This document shows, one piece after another, positions 18,182-27,305 of a DNA stretch of 64,000 bases. Position 1 is the stretch's first letter; each line of letters begins with the position of its first letter. A program made the position numbers and the translations under genes. The notes under the pieces are model-generated. The model saw nothing but the letters and a program-made list of their open reading frames with translations, ran no database searches and was not told the DNA's origin. Location: the NCBI RefSeq assembly GCF_030269665.1, contig NZ_BSTS01000002.1, positions 391,060 to 455,059 of the forward strand. The letters are read 5' to 3'. The DNA is from Actinomycetospora sp. NBRC 106375 (GTDB lineage: Bacteria; Actinomycetota; Actinomycetes; Mycobacteriales; Pseudonocardiaceae).

Positions 18182-19731
18182 GGACTCGACGTCCGAGCCT
18201 GCCAGCTCGGCGAGGTCGGCGCCGCCGGATCGGCGGGCTCGCCGGGCTCGTCGGGTTCGTCGGGTGCGGAGAAGAGGATGTGCTCGCAGAGCTCGCGGGC
18301 GGTGCGCACGTGGCGCTGCAGCACGCGCGACGGCCGGGCCTCCAGGCGACGCCACTGCGGGATCTGAGCCGTCGCGGCGGCGGCGATCTCGTCGCGCCCC
18401 GCTCCGGCGGCGAGGCCGAGGCGGCGCGCGTCGTCGACGCCGGTGGCGAGGTCGCGCAGGCGGGCGACGTCGTCGTCGCCGAGGCGCATCCGCCCGGCTT
18501 CGAGGTCGACGAGCGCCGCCGCGAGGTCCACCTGGCGCAGCGCGGGCTCGAGGCGCAGCCGGTCGAGGTCGGACTGCAGCGTGAGCAGGACGCGGCGGTC
18601 GAGCTCGTCGGGGGCATCCCACCCGAGGTGCTCGAGGGCGGCGATGCCGGCGCTCGCCCGCAGCCGGTCGGCGCCCGCGACGAACACCGTGTCGATGCGC
18701 TCGAGCACCGTGTCGATCCCGGAGCGCGCGGCGAAGCCCTCCAGCAGCGCGGGCGTCGAGCGACGGCCCTCGTCGAGCAGCGCGAGACCCACCCGGATGC
18801 CGTGCAGGCCGAGCAGCTCGAGGAGCCGCTCGCGGTCCTCGGCCGGGACCGGTCCGTCCTCCCACCCGCGGAAGCGCTGCACGGTGCGCAGCTTGCGGGT
18901 GGTCGTCCCCCGGTCGGCCTCGGCGAGGGCCCGGAGCGCCCGGGCGTCGGGCTCGCCGAAGTCCGGGCCGCGCGCGGTCTCGGCGAGCAGCCCGGCGACG
19001 GGCACGACGTCGGAGAGCACCGCGCGCAGCTCGCGGGCGTAGCGGTCGGCGACGCGGCGGGCGTCGGGCCACGGGTCGTCCTCGCCGGAGAGCGTGTCGA
19101 TGCGGGACAGGACGCCGATCATGTTCGCGGCGCCGAGCCGGAGGTCGCCGGTCCAGGACCGGACCGCGTCGATGGCCTCGATGTCGTGTTCGCCGGGGTG
19201 GGGCATGAGGTAGACGACGGCGTCGGCGTCGCCGAGGGCGGCGAGGGAGTCCGGATCGAGCTTCGACAGCGAGTCCATGCCGGGGGTGTCGATGAGCGTG
19301 TGGCGGCTCAGGGCGTCGTTGGGGGTCTCAACGGTGAGGTGGCCGATCTCGCCGGGGTCCGCGTCCGTCATCGACGCCCCGACCCCGCCGGTCGCCGCCA
19401 GGGGCACGACGCGCTCGGTGCCGTCGCGGCGGTGCACGCGCAGGCGGGCCTGGTGGCCGTGGCAGAACCAGGTGACCAGCCGCGTCGTCTCGGTGGCCCC
19501 GGTGGCCGCGAGGCGTTCCTGGAGCATCGCGTTGGCGAGCGTGGACTTCCCGGCGTTCATCCGTCCGCCGACCGCCACGCGAATCCGGGGCTCGGACAGC
19601 CGCGTCACCAGGCCGTCGAGCCGGTCGCGCAGCTCGGGGGTGCGCAACCGGTCGCGGGTCTGCGCGCACAGCGCGACGAGGCGGGACGTCACGGGCCCGA
19701 CGGGCCCCTCCGGCGCCGGCACGCGGGACAT
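18178..19731 (-). CDS. Dynamin-like GTPase, IniC-like
   Basis: 517 residues from ATG 19731. GTPase motifs: G1 VAVGGRMNAGKSTLANAM near residue 55, G3 LIDTPGMDSLSK near 145, and the G4-like VLSRID near 205. The remainder is helical with no obvious membrane segment, as in mycobacterial IniC. The Pro/Asp/Glu-rich tail (APDEPDEPGEPADPAAPTS) looks unstructured. It starts 4 bases after the sigma-factor stop and overlaps the kinase-like gene. With the larger IniA-like GTPase downstream it forms the kind of pair in which two dynamin-like proteins act together on the cell membrane. Confidence 0.85.
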   Translation of the reverse strand: MSRVPAPEGPVGPVTSRLVALCAQTRDRLRTPELRDRLDGLVTRLSEPRIRVAVGGRMNAGKSTLANAMLQERLAATGATETTRLVTWFCHGHQARLRVHRRDGTERVVPLAATGGVGASMTDADPGEIGHLTVETPNDALSRHTLIDTPGMDSLSKLDPDSLAALGDADAVVYLMPHPGEHDIEAIDAVRSWTGDLRLGAANMIGVLSRIDTLSGEDDPWPDARRVADRYARELRAVLSDVVPVAGLLAETARGPDFGEPDARALRALAEADRGTTTRKLRTVQRFRGWEDGPVPAEDRERLLELLGLHGIRVGLALLDEGRRSTPALLEGFAARSGIDTVLERIDTVFVAGADRLRASAGIAALEHLGWDAPDELDRRVLLTLQSDLDRLRLEPALRQVDLAAALVDLEAGRMRLGDDDVARLRDLATGVDDARRLGLAAGAGRDEIAAAATAQIPQWRRLEARPSRVLQRHVRTARELCEHILFSAPDEPDEPGEPADPAAPTSPSWQARTSSP

Positions 19732-19735
19732 GCGG

Positions 19736-20299
19736 TCAGGCGGTCGCGGTGGCGGGGCGGTCGCTCAGCAGCTCAACGAGGGCCTGCCGCCCGCGGGAGA
19801 GCTGGGACTTGACGGTGTCGATGGGGATGTCGCGCAGTTCGGCGATCTCGGCGTACGTCAGGTCGCAGAGCTCGCGCAGCACCACGACGGCACGGTACTG
19901 CGGAGGGAGCTGTGCGAGCGCGCGGTCGACGTCCATCCGGGCGACGACCCCGCGGTCGGCGCCGCGGCTCGGCGTCGGCTCGGGCATCGACTCGGCGTCG
20001 GTGGGCTCGGGCGCGCGCTTGCGGCGGCGGACCTCGTCGATCGCGGCGTTCGTCGCCACGCGGTAGAGCCACGTGCCCACTGCCGACCGGCCGTCGAACT
20101 CCCCGAGCCGCTTCCAGGCGATGATCATCGTCTCCTGGAGCGCCTCCTGGGCGTCCTGGTCGTTGGTGGTGATCCGCCGGCAGACCGCATACAGACGGGG
20201 CCGGTGCCGGGTCATGAGCTGGGCGAACGCCGGCTGGTCGCCGCCCGCGGCGAGCACGGCCAGCTCGGTGTCCAGCCGCTCGTCCGCCCCTACCGCCAC
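19736..20299 (-). CDS. ECF-type RNA polymerase sigma factor (SigE/SigM-like)
   Basis: 187 residues from the start at 20299. Region 2 is seen in FAQLMTRHRPRLYAVCRRIT and DAQEALQETMIIAWKRLGEF, followed by TWLYRVATNAAIDEVRRRKR; region 4 is LPPQYRAVVVLRELCDLTYAEIAELRDIPIDTVKSQLSRGRQAL. No anti-sigma gene is adjacent: the next gene, 4 bases downstream, is the IniC-like GTPase. The sigma factor therefore probably heads and drives the dynamin/pseudokinase/Hsp70 operon in response to envelope stress, with the usual anti-sigma role perhaps taken by one of the operon proteins (inference). Confidence 0.92.
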   Translation of the reverse strand: MAVGADERLDTELAVLAAGGDQPAFAQLMTRHRPRLYAVCRRITTNDQDAQEALQETMIIAWKRLGEFDGRSAVGTWLYRVATNAAIDEVRRRKRAPEPTDAESMPEPTPSRGADRGVVARMDVDRALAQLPPQYRAVVVLRELCDLTYAEIAELRDIPIDTVKSQLSRGRQALVELLSDRPATATA

Positions 20300-20416
20300 G
20301 ACCCCTCCGCCGTCTCGCGCTCCGTGGCGTCACCCGGGGTGACCGGAACGCCCTGACCCAGGGCCAGACGTTACGTTCTGTCGACCACGACAGCCACCGG
20401 ACTCACTCTGATGGCC

Positions 20417-20422
20417 TAGTAT
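20417..20422 (+). promoter_or_regulatory. Possible -10 box for hrpA (TAGTAT)
   Basis: TAGTAT is the most AT-rich hexamer in the 275-base divergent gap between the sigma factor and hrpA. No convincing -35 is seen and the 5' leader would be about 145 bases. The rest of the gap shows no gene or strong repeat. Confidence 0.3.
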
Positions 20423-20574
20423 TGGTTTCGTTGCGTGACCAGAACGGCCGGGAACAGCGCAGGTCGCGCCGACGCTGACAATGGAGTCGAGGCCGCCGGT
20501 CCGCACCCGCAGACTGTCGAGGCCACCACACCATCGCCATCCCACCCGCCATCCCGCCAGGAGGAGACCGCCCG

Positions 20575-23500
20575 GTGCCCGCTGCGACCGATCGCGCGAC
20601 CGCCGTCGAGGCGGACCTGGGTGCCCGCGTCGGCGCCCTGGGGCCCGCGGACGCGCACCGGCTGCGGCGGCGCCTCGGCGGCGCGGAGCGGATCGACGAC
20701 GCGGCGAAGCGCGCCGGCACCCTGGAGAAGATCGCGGGCGACGTCACCGCCGCCGAGGCGCGCCTCGAGCGACGTCGGGCGTCGGTCCCGTCCGTCACCT
20801 ACCCCGCGGACCTGCCGATCACCGAGCGCGTCGGTGACATCCGCGCCGCGCTCGAGCAGCACCAGGTGGTCGTCGTCGCCGGGGAGACCGGCTCGGGCAA
20901 GACCACCCAGCTGCCCAAGATCGCCCTCGAGCTCGGGCGCGGCGTGCTCGGCACGATCGGGCACACCCAGCCCCGCCGGATCGCGGCCCGCACCGTGGCC
21001 GAGCGGGTCGCCGAGGAGCTGGGCACCACCGGCACTGACACCATCGGCTACCAGGTGCGCTTCACCAGCCGCGCGAGCGAGGACACGCTGGTCAAGCTCA
21101 TGACCGACGGCATCCTGCTCGCCGAGATCCAGCAGGACCGGCTGCTGCGCCGCTACGACACGCTGATCATCGACGAGGCGCACGAGCGCAGCCTGAACAT
21201 CGACTTCCTGCTCGGCTACCTCGCCCAGCTGCTGCCCCGCCGGCCCGACCTCAAGGTGATCATCACCTCGGCGACGATCGACCCCGAGCGCTTCAGCAGG
21301 CACTTCGGCGACGCCCCGATCGTCGAGGTCTCCGGCCGGACCTACCCCGTCGAGATCCGCTACCGGCCGCTCGTCGACGACGAGGGCGACGGGCGCGACC
21401 AGGTCGACGGCATCGTCGACGCCGTCGACGAGCTCCGCCGCGAGGGGCCGGAGGGCGACGTCCTCGTGTTCCTCTCCGGCGAGCGGGAGATCCGCGACGC
21501 CGCCGACGCCTTGCGCGAGCACGCCGGGCAGGCGCACGTCGAGGACCTCGACGTGCTCCCCCTCTACGCCCGGCTCTCCGCGGCCGAGCAGCACCGTGTC
21601 TTCGAGCCGTCGCGGGGCGGGCGGCGGCGGGTCGTGCTCGCCACCAACGTGGCCGAGACCTCGCTGACCGTCCCCGGCATCCGCTACGTCGTGGACCCGG
21701 GGCTCGCCCGCATCTCGCGCTACTCGCGGCGGACCAAGGTCCAGCGGCTGCCGATCGAGCCGATCTCGCAGGCCTCGGCCACCCAGCGCGCCGGGCGCTG
21801 CGGGCGCGTCGCGGACGGCATCTGCATCCGGCTCTACGCCGAGTCGGACGTCGACGCCCGTCCCGAGTTCACCGATCCGGAGATCCAGCGCACCAACCTC
21901 GCCTCGGTGATCCTGCAGATGGCGGGCGCCAAGCTCGGTCCGGTCGAGGACTTCCCGTTCGTCGACCCGCCCGACCGGCTCGCCGTGCGCGACGGGGTCC
22001 GCCTGCTCACGGAGCTGGGCGCGCTGGTCAACGGCGACGCGACGCGGCTCTCGGACATCGGGCGGCGGCTCGCGCGCCTGCCCGTCGACCCCCGCATCGC
22101 GCGCATGGTGCTCGCGGCCGACGAGCTGGGGTGCCTGCACGAGGTCACGGTGATCGCGGCGGGGCTGTCCGCGCAGGATCCCCGGGAGCGGCCGGCGGAG
22201 AAGACCGACGAGGCGGACGCCGCGCACGCCCGCTTCACCGACCCGCGCTCGGACTTCCTGTCGTGGGTGCATCTCTGGGAGCACGTGCGCTCGGGGCGCC
22301 GCGAGCTCTCCTCGAACCAGTTCCGCAAGCGCTGCCAGGCCGAGTTCCTCAACTTCCTGCGCATCCGCGAGTGGCAGGACCTCGCCGCCCAGCTGCGCCA
22401 GCTCGGCGACGAGCTCGGGCTCACCCGCAACGAGCCGTCGCCGGAGATCACCAAGGATCTCGCGCAGCGGGTCCACCAGGCGCTGCTCACCGGGCTGCTG
22501 TCCCAGATCGGCCTGGCCCAGGAGCCGCCGAAGGACCCTCGCACCGGGAAGCCGAGGAAGCGCGCCCTGATCGAGTACGAGGGCTCGCGGGGCGCCCGGT
22601 TCGCGATCTGGCCCGGCTCGACCGTCGCGAAGCGGCCGCCGACGATGGTGATGGCCGCCGAGCTGGTCGAGACCTCCCGGCTGTGGGCCCGCACGGTCGC
22701 GGGCGTCGACCCGGCGTGGGTCGAGGAGGCGGCGGGCGACCTCGTCACCCGCACCCACTCCGAGCCGCGCTGGTCGAAGCGACGCGGCACCGCCGTCGCC
22801 ACCGAGCGGGTGTCCCTGTTCGGCGTGCCGCTCGCGATGGACCGCACCGTCGACTACGCGCGGATCGACCGCGAGGTCGCGCGTGACCTGTTCATCCGCC
22901 ACGCCCTCGTCGCGGGCGAGTGGAACACCCGCCACGCGTTCGTCACCCGCAACCGCGAGCGCCTCGAGCAGGTCGAGGAGATGGAGCGACGGGCGCGCCG
23001 CGAGCTCGTCGTCGACGAGGAGACGATCGTCGCGTTCTACGACGCGCGCGTGCCCGCCGACGTCGCGTCGGTGCGCCACTTCGACCGGTGGTGGCAGAAG
23101 GCGTCGCGGCGCGACCCGCACCTCCTGGACCTCGACCTGGAGGCGCTGCTCGCCGGTGAGGCGCCGACCGCCGAGCAGTACCCGGACACGTGGACCTCGG
23201 GCGGGCTGACGCTCCCGCTGTCGTACGCCTTCTCCCCCGGCGCCGTGAGCGACGGCGTGACGGTGACCGTGCCGCTGGCGGTGCTCGGGCAGGTGCGGGC
23301 CGAGGACCTCGCGTGGCAGGTCCCGGGCCTGCGCGAGGAGATGCTCACCGCGCTCGTCCGCTCGCTGCCCAAGAACCTGCGCCGCTCGCTGGTGCCCGCG
23401 CCGGACTCCGCGCGCGCCCTGATGGCGCGCCTGGCCCACGACGGGAGGCCGAAGGCGGAGGAGCCGTTGCTGCCGGCGCTGTCGGACGCCGTGCGCCGGC

Positions 23501-24612
23501 TCTCGGGACTCGACGTCCCCGTCGACGCGTGGAACGTCGCCGGCCTGCCCTCGCACCTGCGGCTGACGTTCCGGGTGACCGACGACGACGGCGGCACCGT
23601 GGCGGAGGGCCCCGATCTGGGCGCCCTGCGGCGGCGGCACGCCGCGGCCACGCGGGCGGCCGTGGCGGCGGTCGCCGACGGCGCCGAGCGGCGCGGGCTG
23701 ACGTCGTTCGCCGAGATCGGCGAGCTGCCCCGCACCCGCGAGCAGCGCCGCGCGGGCGGCATCGTGACGGCGCACCTCGCGCTGGTCGACACCGGGCGAG
23801 CGGTCGACGTCCGCGTGTTCGACTCGGCGCTCGAGGCCCGCGACGCGATGCGCGCCGGGACCCGGCGGCTGCTGCGTCTCGCGCTGTCCTCGCCCGCCCG
23901 CTCGCTGGTCCGCTCGCTCGACAACCGCGCGGTGCTGCGGCTGCGCGGCGCGATGACCACTTCGGACACGGAGCGCAGCGGAGCTGGACCATCGACGCGC
24001 TACCGCGACGTCGACGCGCTCGCCGAGGACTGCGTGGACGCCGCGATCGACGCGCTCGTCGCCACCGGCGGCGGGCCGGCGTGGGACCCGACCGCGTTCG
24101 AGACCCTGCGCGCCCACGTCGCCGCGCGCCTGCCCGCCGCGGCCGCCGAGGTGCTCTCGCGCGCCGAGTCCGTGCTCGGCGAGGCCGGGCGGGTGGAGCT
24201 CGCGCTCCAGGAGCTCGCCCAGCGCCCGGGCGGCGCGCTGGGCGCGGCGCTCGATGACGTCCGCGAGCAGCTGCGCACCCTGGTCGGCGACCGCTTCGTC
24301 GCGCGCACCCCGGTCGCGCGCCTGCCCGACGTCGCCCGCTACCTGCGCGCGGCGCAGAAGCGGCTGGAGAAGCTCCCGACCGCCCCGCGCCGCGACGCCG
24401 AGGCCACCGCGACGGTGCACGGGGTGGAGGGCGCCTACCGCGCCCAGCGCCACCGCGCCGCCGGCGAGCCGCGCACCTTCGACGCCGACGCCTACGACGC
24501 GGTCGGCTGGATGGTCCAGGAGCTCCGCGTGAGCCTGTTCGCCCAGGAGATCGGCACCTCGGGCCCCGTCTCCCCCCAGCGCATCACGAAGGCCCTCGCC
24601 AAGCTCACGTGA
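20575..24612 (+). CDS. hrpA: ATP-dependent RNA helicase HrpA
   Basis: 1345 residues, typical of full-length HrpA. GTG 20575 has AGGAGGAG 8 bases upstream. DEAH-box motifs: I GETGSGKTTQLPK, Ia TQPRRIAA, II DEAH in TLIIDEAHERSLN, III ITSATIDPERFS, V ATNVAETSLTVPGI, VI QRAGRCGR. The helicase core is followed by the ratchet/OB region and the long DUF3418 C-terminal extension ending near the stop. It unwinds RNA or resolves stalled translation complexes. It is divergent from the sigma-factor operon. The stop TGA lies in the left arm of the palindrome at 24609. Confidence 0.95.
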   Translation: MPAATDRATAVEADLGARVGALGPADAHRLRRRLGGAERIDDAAKRAGTLEKIAGDVTAAEARLERRRASVPSVTYPADLPITERVGDIRAALEQHQVVVVAGETGSGKTTQLPKIALELGRGVLGTIGHTQPRRIAARTVAERVAEELGTTGTDTIGYQVRFTSRASEDTLVKLMTDGILLAEIQQDRLLRRYDTLIIDEAHERSLNIDFLLGYLAQLLPRRPDLKVIITSATIDPERFSRHFGDAPIVEVSGRTYPVEIRYRPLVDDEGDGRDQVDGIVDAVDELRREGPEGDVLVFLSGEREIRDAADALREHAGQAHVEDLDVLPLYARLSAAEQHRVFEPSRGGRRRVVLATNVAETSLTVPGIRYVVDPGLARISRYSRRTKVQRLPIEPISQASATQRAGRCGRVADGICIRLYAESDVDARPEFTDPEIQRTNLASVILQMAGAKLGPVEDFPFVDPPDRLAVRDGVRLLTELGALVNGDATRLSDIGRRLARLPVDPRIARMVLAADELGCLHEVTVIAAGLSAQDPRERPAEKTDEADAAHARFTDPRSDFLSWVHLWEHVRSGRRELSSNQFRKRCQAEFLNFLRIREWQDLAAQLRQLGDELGLTRNEPSPEITKDLAQRVHQALLTGLLSQIGLAQEPPKDPRTGKPRKRALIEYEGSRGARFAIWPGSTVAKRPPTMVMAAELVETSRLWARTVAGVDPAWVEEAAGDLVTRTHSEPRWSKRRGTAVATERVSLFGVPLAMDRTVDYARIDREVARDLFIRHALVAGEWNTRHAFVTRNRERLEQVEEMERRARRELVVDEETIVAFYDARVPADVASVRHFDRWWQKASRRDPHLLDLDLEALLAGEAPTAEQYPDTWTSGGLTLPLSYAFSPGAVSDGVTVTVPLAVLGQVRAEDLAWQVPGLREEMLTALVRSLPKNLRRSLVPAPDSARALMARLAHDGRPKAEEPLLPALSDAVRRLSGLDVPVDAWNVAGLPSHLRLTFRVTDDDGGTVAEGPDLGALRRRHAAATRAAVAAVADGAERRGLTSFAEIGELPRTREQRRAGGIVTAHLALVDTGRAVDVRVFDSALEARDAMRAGTRRLLRLALSSPARSLVRSLDNRAVLRLRGAMTTSDTERSGAGPSTRYRDVDALAEDCVDAAIDALVATGGGPAWDPTAFETLRAHVAARLPAAAAEVLSRAESVLGEAGRVELALQELAQRPGGALGAALDDVREQLRTLVGDRFVARTPVARLPDVARYLRAAQKRLEKLPTAPRRDAEATATVHGVEGAYRAQRHRAAGEPRTFDADAYDAVGWMVQELRVSLFAQEIGTSGPVSPQRITKALAKLT

Positions 24613-24648
24613 GCAGTTGGCGCCCCGGGAGGGGCGCCAACTGCTCAC
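24609..24648. repeat. Palindromic intergenic element, copy 2 (perfect)
   Basis: GTGAGCAGTTGGCGCCCC (24609-24626) and its exact complement (24631-24648) form an 18-base-pair stem with loop GGGA. It sits between convergent hrpA and the DUF3040 gene and contains the hrpA stop codon. The same arms occur at 47168-47207, with only the loop differing. A bidirectional terminator is plausible, though no T-run follows. Confidence 0.9.
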
Positions 24649-24653
24649 ATGGG

Positions 24654-24950
24654 TCAGCCGGGGGGCAGGTCGCCCTGGCGGAGGGCCCAGGCGACGAGGA
24701 CGGCGGGGACGACGACGAGCACGAGGGTCGCGACGGCGGCCAGGACGAACACGCCCGGCACGAGCAGCAGGGCCACGCCGATGATCGCGAGGCCGGCGAC
24801 GACGAGCCAGGGCGAGAAGCGGGTCCGACGGCCGCGCAGCCGGCGGGCGAAGCCGGGGTCCGCGGCGGTCTCGTGGGCCGCGAGGCGGTCGAGCGCCACC
24901 CGCTCGCGGTCGGTCAGGGCGGAGGGTCGGGGCTCGGGCAGGCTTTCCAT
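24654..24950 (-). CDS. DUF3040 membrane protein
   Basis: 98 residues from ATG 24950; the frame is open upstream but ATG 24950 gives the family start MESLPEPRPSALTDRERVALDRLA. A short cytoplasmic helix with LTDRERVALDRLAAHE, then a basic stretch (RRLRGRRTR), is followed by two hydrophobic helices (residues about 45-65 and 68-90). This is the compact actinobacterial DUF3040 pattern; the function is not known. It is convergent with hrpA across the palindrome and divergent from the first glutaminase. Confidence 0.85.
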   Translation of the reverse strand: MESLPEPRPSALTDRERVALDRLAAHETAADPGFARRLRGRRTRFSPWLVVAGLAIIGVALLLVPGVFVLAAVATLVLVVVPAVLVAWALRQGDLPPG

Positions 24951-25057
24951 GGCAGACCTCGGATGCGTCGTCGACGTCGTTGTCGAACCCCGACGAGGAT
25001 GCCCCGGATCCCCCCGCGGCGCATCCACCAGGTGGGAGGGAGGCAGGATGCCCGCCC

Positions 25058-26059
25058 GTGGTGAGCGATGCCGAGGAGGCACTGGTCCAGGAGCAGCTCG
25101 AGCAGCTGCACGACCACCACGCCGAGGCGCACGAGGACGACATCGTCTCGATCGCCCTGCCCGCCGCGGACGGCGAGGAGGACGTCTTCGGGCTCGCCGG
25201 CACGTCGGTCGACGGGACCCAGTGGACCGTCGGCGACTGCGAGTTCCGCTTCGCGCTGCAGTCGATCTCGAAGGTCGTGACGTACGCGCTCGCCCTCGAG
25301 GACAACGGGCGCGAGACGACCCAACGCCACGTCGGCGTCGAGCCCTCCGGCGACCCGTTCAACTCGATCACGTTCGACGACGAGCACCAGCGCCCCCACA
25401 ACCCGATGATCAACGCGGGCGCCCTCGTGGCCGCCTACCTGGTGCACGGTGACACCGCCGAGGAGAAGGTCGCGCGCATCCTCGCGCGCCTGCGGGCGTT
25501 CACCGGCGTGCCCGACCTCGAGGTCGACACCGATCTCCTCGCCGACCAGCTCGCCGCCGCGGACCGCAACCTCGCGATCAGCTACCTCATGCGCTCGCTC
25601 GGCATGATCGCCGGCAGCATCGAGGACAACCTGCTCGTCTACCTGTCGATGTGCTCGGTGCGGGTCACGACGTGCGAGCTCTCGGCGCTCGGGGCGACCC
25701 TCGCGAACGGGGGCCGCAACCCCGTCACCGGCGAGCGCGCGCTCGACGCGACCCACGTCCGCGACGTCGTCAGCGTGATGATGACCTGCGGCATGTACGA
25801 CGCGGTCGGCGAGTGGACCACCGACGTCGGCATCCCGGCCAAGAGCGGCGTCTCCGGCGGGATCGTGGCGGTCATGCCCGGGCGCCTCGGGATCGCGACG
25901 TTCTCGCCCGGTCTCGACGCCCACGGCAACTCGGTGCGCGGGCAGGCGGTGTTCCGGGAGCTCTCCGCCCGGTACGGGCTGCACATGTTCGCCACGCCCG
26001 ACCAGACGCGCTTCGGCCGCCTCCGGCGCACCGGCGGCCCGCGACTCACCCGGGCCTGA
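25058..26059 (+). CDS. glsA: Glutaminase, first of two tandem copies
   Basis: About 333 residues from GTG 25058 (GTG 25061 is equally possible), with GGGAGGCAGG upstream. Beta-lactamase-like glutaminase motifs are all present: FALQSISKVVTYAL with the Ser-x-x-Lys nucleophile pair, GVEPSGDPFNSI, HNPMINAGAL, RNLAISYLMRSLGMI, MMTCGMYD and IPAKSGVSGGI. It hydrolyses glutamine to glutamate and ammonia. It is the usual length for bacterial glutaminase, without an added STAS or cyclic-nucleotide domain. A second glutaminase starts 43 bases downstream, and the two are clearly paralogous but well diverged. Confidence 0.94.
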   Translation: MVSDAEEALVQEQLEQLHDHHAEAHEDDIVSIALPAADGEEDVFGLAGTSVDGTQWTVGDCEFRFALQSISKVVTYALALEDNGRETTQRHVGVEPSGDPFNSITFDDEHQRPHNPMINAGALVAAYLVHGDTAEEKVARILARLRAFTGVPDLEVDTDLLADQLAAADRNLAISYLMRSLGMIAGSIEDNLLVYLSMCSVRVTTCELSALGATLANGGRNPVTGERALDATHVRDVVSVMMTCGMYDAVGEWTTDVGIPAKSGVSGGIVAVMPGRLGIATFSPGLDAHGNSVRGQAVFRELSARYGLHMFATPDQTRFGRLRRTGGPRLTRA

Positions 26060-26101
26060 CGGGCTCCCCACGCCGGGCCGGTCGCGGCAGAATCCGACGA
26101 C

Positions 26102-27112
26102 GTGGCGGCCCCCGGCGAACCCGAGCTGATCCGGACGCAGCTCGACGAGATCCACGAGCGGTTCCGGACGTACGGCACCGAGGAGGTCGTCAGCTACTAC
26201 CCGCCCGAGGCGGAGGCCGACGGCGCCCTGTTCGGGGTCGCCGGCACCAACGTGCGCGGCATGCAGTGGCAGGCCGGCGACTGCTCGGTGCCGTTCCCCC
26301 TGCACTCGGTGTCGAAGGTCTTCACCTACGGGCTCGCGCTGGAGGACAACGGGGCCGCGGCGACCCTGCGCCGGGTCGGCGTCGAGCCCTCCGGCGACCC
26401 GTTCAACTCGATCACCTTCGACGAGGTGCACCACCGGCCGTACAACCCGATGATCAACGCGGGGGCGCTGGTCGCCGCGGACCTCGTGGCGGGCCGCGAC
26501 GTCGACGAGAAGGTCGACCGCATCCTCGAGCGCTACCGCTCCTACGCCGGCAACCCCGACCTCGCCGTCGACCAGCGGATCCTGCGCCAGCAGCTGCGCA
26601 GCAACGACCGCAACCTCGGGCTCTGCTACATCATGCGCTCGCTCGGCATGATCACCGGCGACATCGAGGAGGTCGTCGAGACCTACCTGTCGGCGTGCTC
26701 GATCACGGTGACCGCGGCCGACCTCAGCGTCATGGGCGCCACCCTGGCGAACGGGGGGACGAACCCGCTGACGGGACACCGGGCCGTTCCGCGCGAGCAC
26801 GTGCGCGACATCGTCAGCGTGATGATGACCTGCGGCATGTACGACGCCGCCGGCCAGTGGGCCACCGACGTCGGCATCCCGGCCAAGAGCGGCGTCTCCG
26901 GCGACATCGTCTGCGTGCTGCCCCGGTACTTCGGGTTCGGCGTGTACTCCCCCGGGCTGGACGTGCACGGCAACTCGGTGCGCGGGGTGGCGCTGTGCCG
27001 CGAGCTGTCCGCGACCTTCGGCCTGCACGTGTTCGCCGACCCCGAGGACGCGCGCTTCGGCCGGCCGTCCGTCCCGCTGTCCCCCCGCGACGCGACGACG
27101 GGCACGGGATGA
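26102..27112 (+). CDS. glsA: Glutaminase, second tandem copy
   Basis: 336 residues from GTG 26102. PLHSVSKVFTYGLALEDNG holds the Ser-x-x-Lys pair; GVEPSGDPFNSITFDE, YNPMINAGAL, NDRNLGLCYIMRSLGMI, MMTCGMYDAAGQW and IPAKSGVSGDI follow in the family order. All key residues match the upstream copy, so both should be active. The N-terminal third differs most from its neighbour (RTYGTEEVVSYYPPEAEADG), which may reflect different regulation or oligomer contacts. A CAGAAT box 8 bases before the GTG may drive it as a leaderless gene. Confidence 0.94.
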   Translation: MAAPGEPELIRTQLDEIHERFRTYGTEEVVSYYPPEAEADGALFGVAGTNVRGMQWQAGDCSVPFPLHSVSKVFTYGLALEDNGAAATLRRVGVEPSGDPFNSITFDEVHHRPYNPMINAGALVAADLVAGRDVDEKVDRILERYRSYAGNPDLAVDQRILRQQLRSNDRNLGLCYIMRSLGMITGDIEEVVETYLSACSITVTAADLSVMGATLANGGTNPLTGHRAVPREHVRDIVSVMMTCGMYDAAGQWATDVGIPAKSGVSGDIVCVLPRYFGFGVYSPGLDVHGNSVRGVALCRELSATFGLHVFADPEDARFGRPSVPLSPRDATTGTG

Positions 27113-27119
27113 TGGAGCC

Positions 27120-27305
27120 GTGCAGCGCGACGTCCGGGCCTCCGACGCGGAGCGGGAGCTCACCGTGGAGCGGCTGGCGCGCGCGGTGGGCACCGGGCGG
27201 CTGACGGTCGAGGAGTTCGACGAGCGCTCGGCGAAGGCCTACGCCGCCCGCACGCGCAGCGAGCTCGCGGCGCTCACCGAGGATCTGCCGGGTCACCTCT
27301 GGTAG
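27120..27305 (+). CDS. DUF1707 (SHOCT-like) small protein
   Basis: 61 residues from GTG 27120. The sequence RASDAERELTVERLARAVGTGRLTVEEFDERSAKAYAARTRSELAALTEDLP is the whole DUF1707 domain and nothing else; larger members attach membrane helices. The GDRE-type ASDAERE start and the LTVEEFDERS core are characteristic. Its role is unknown, though such domains are thought to aid oligomerisation. GATGAT lies 6 bases before the GTG. Its 3' end overlaps the convergent SPFH gene by 32 bases. Confidence 0.88.
   Translation: MQRDVRASDAERELTVERLARAVGTGRLTVEEFDERSAKAYAARTRSELAALTEDLPGHLW

Noticed and set aside
20416..25413. A 1665-codon open frame on the minus strand
   Set aside because: It is the antisense shadow of hrpA and its flanks; the composition is a GC-rich frame artefact with no family match, while the plus strand has all DEAH helicase motifs.
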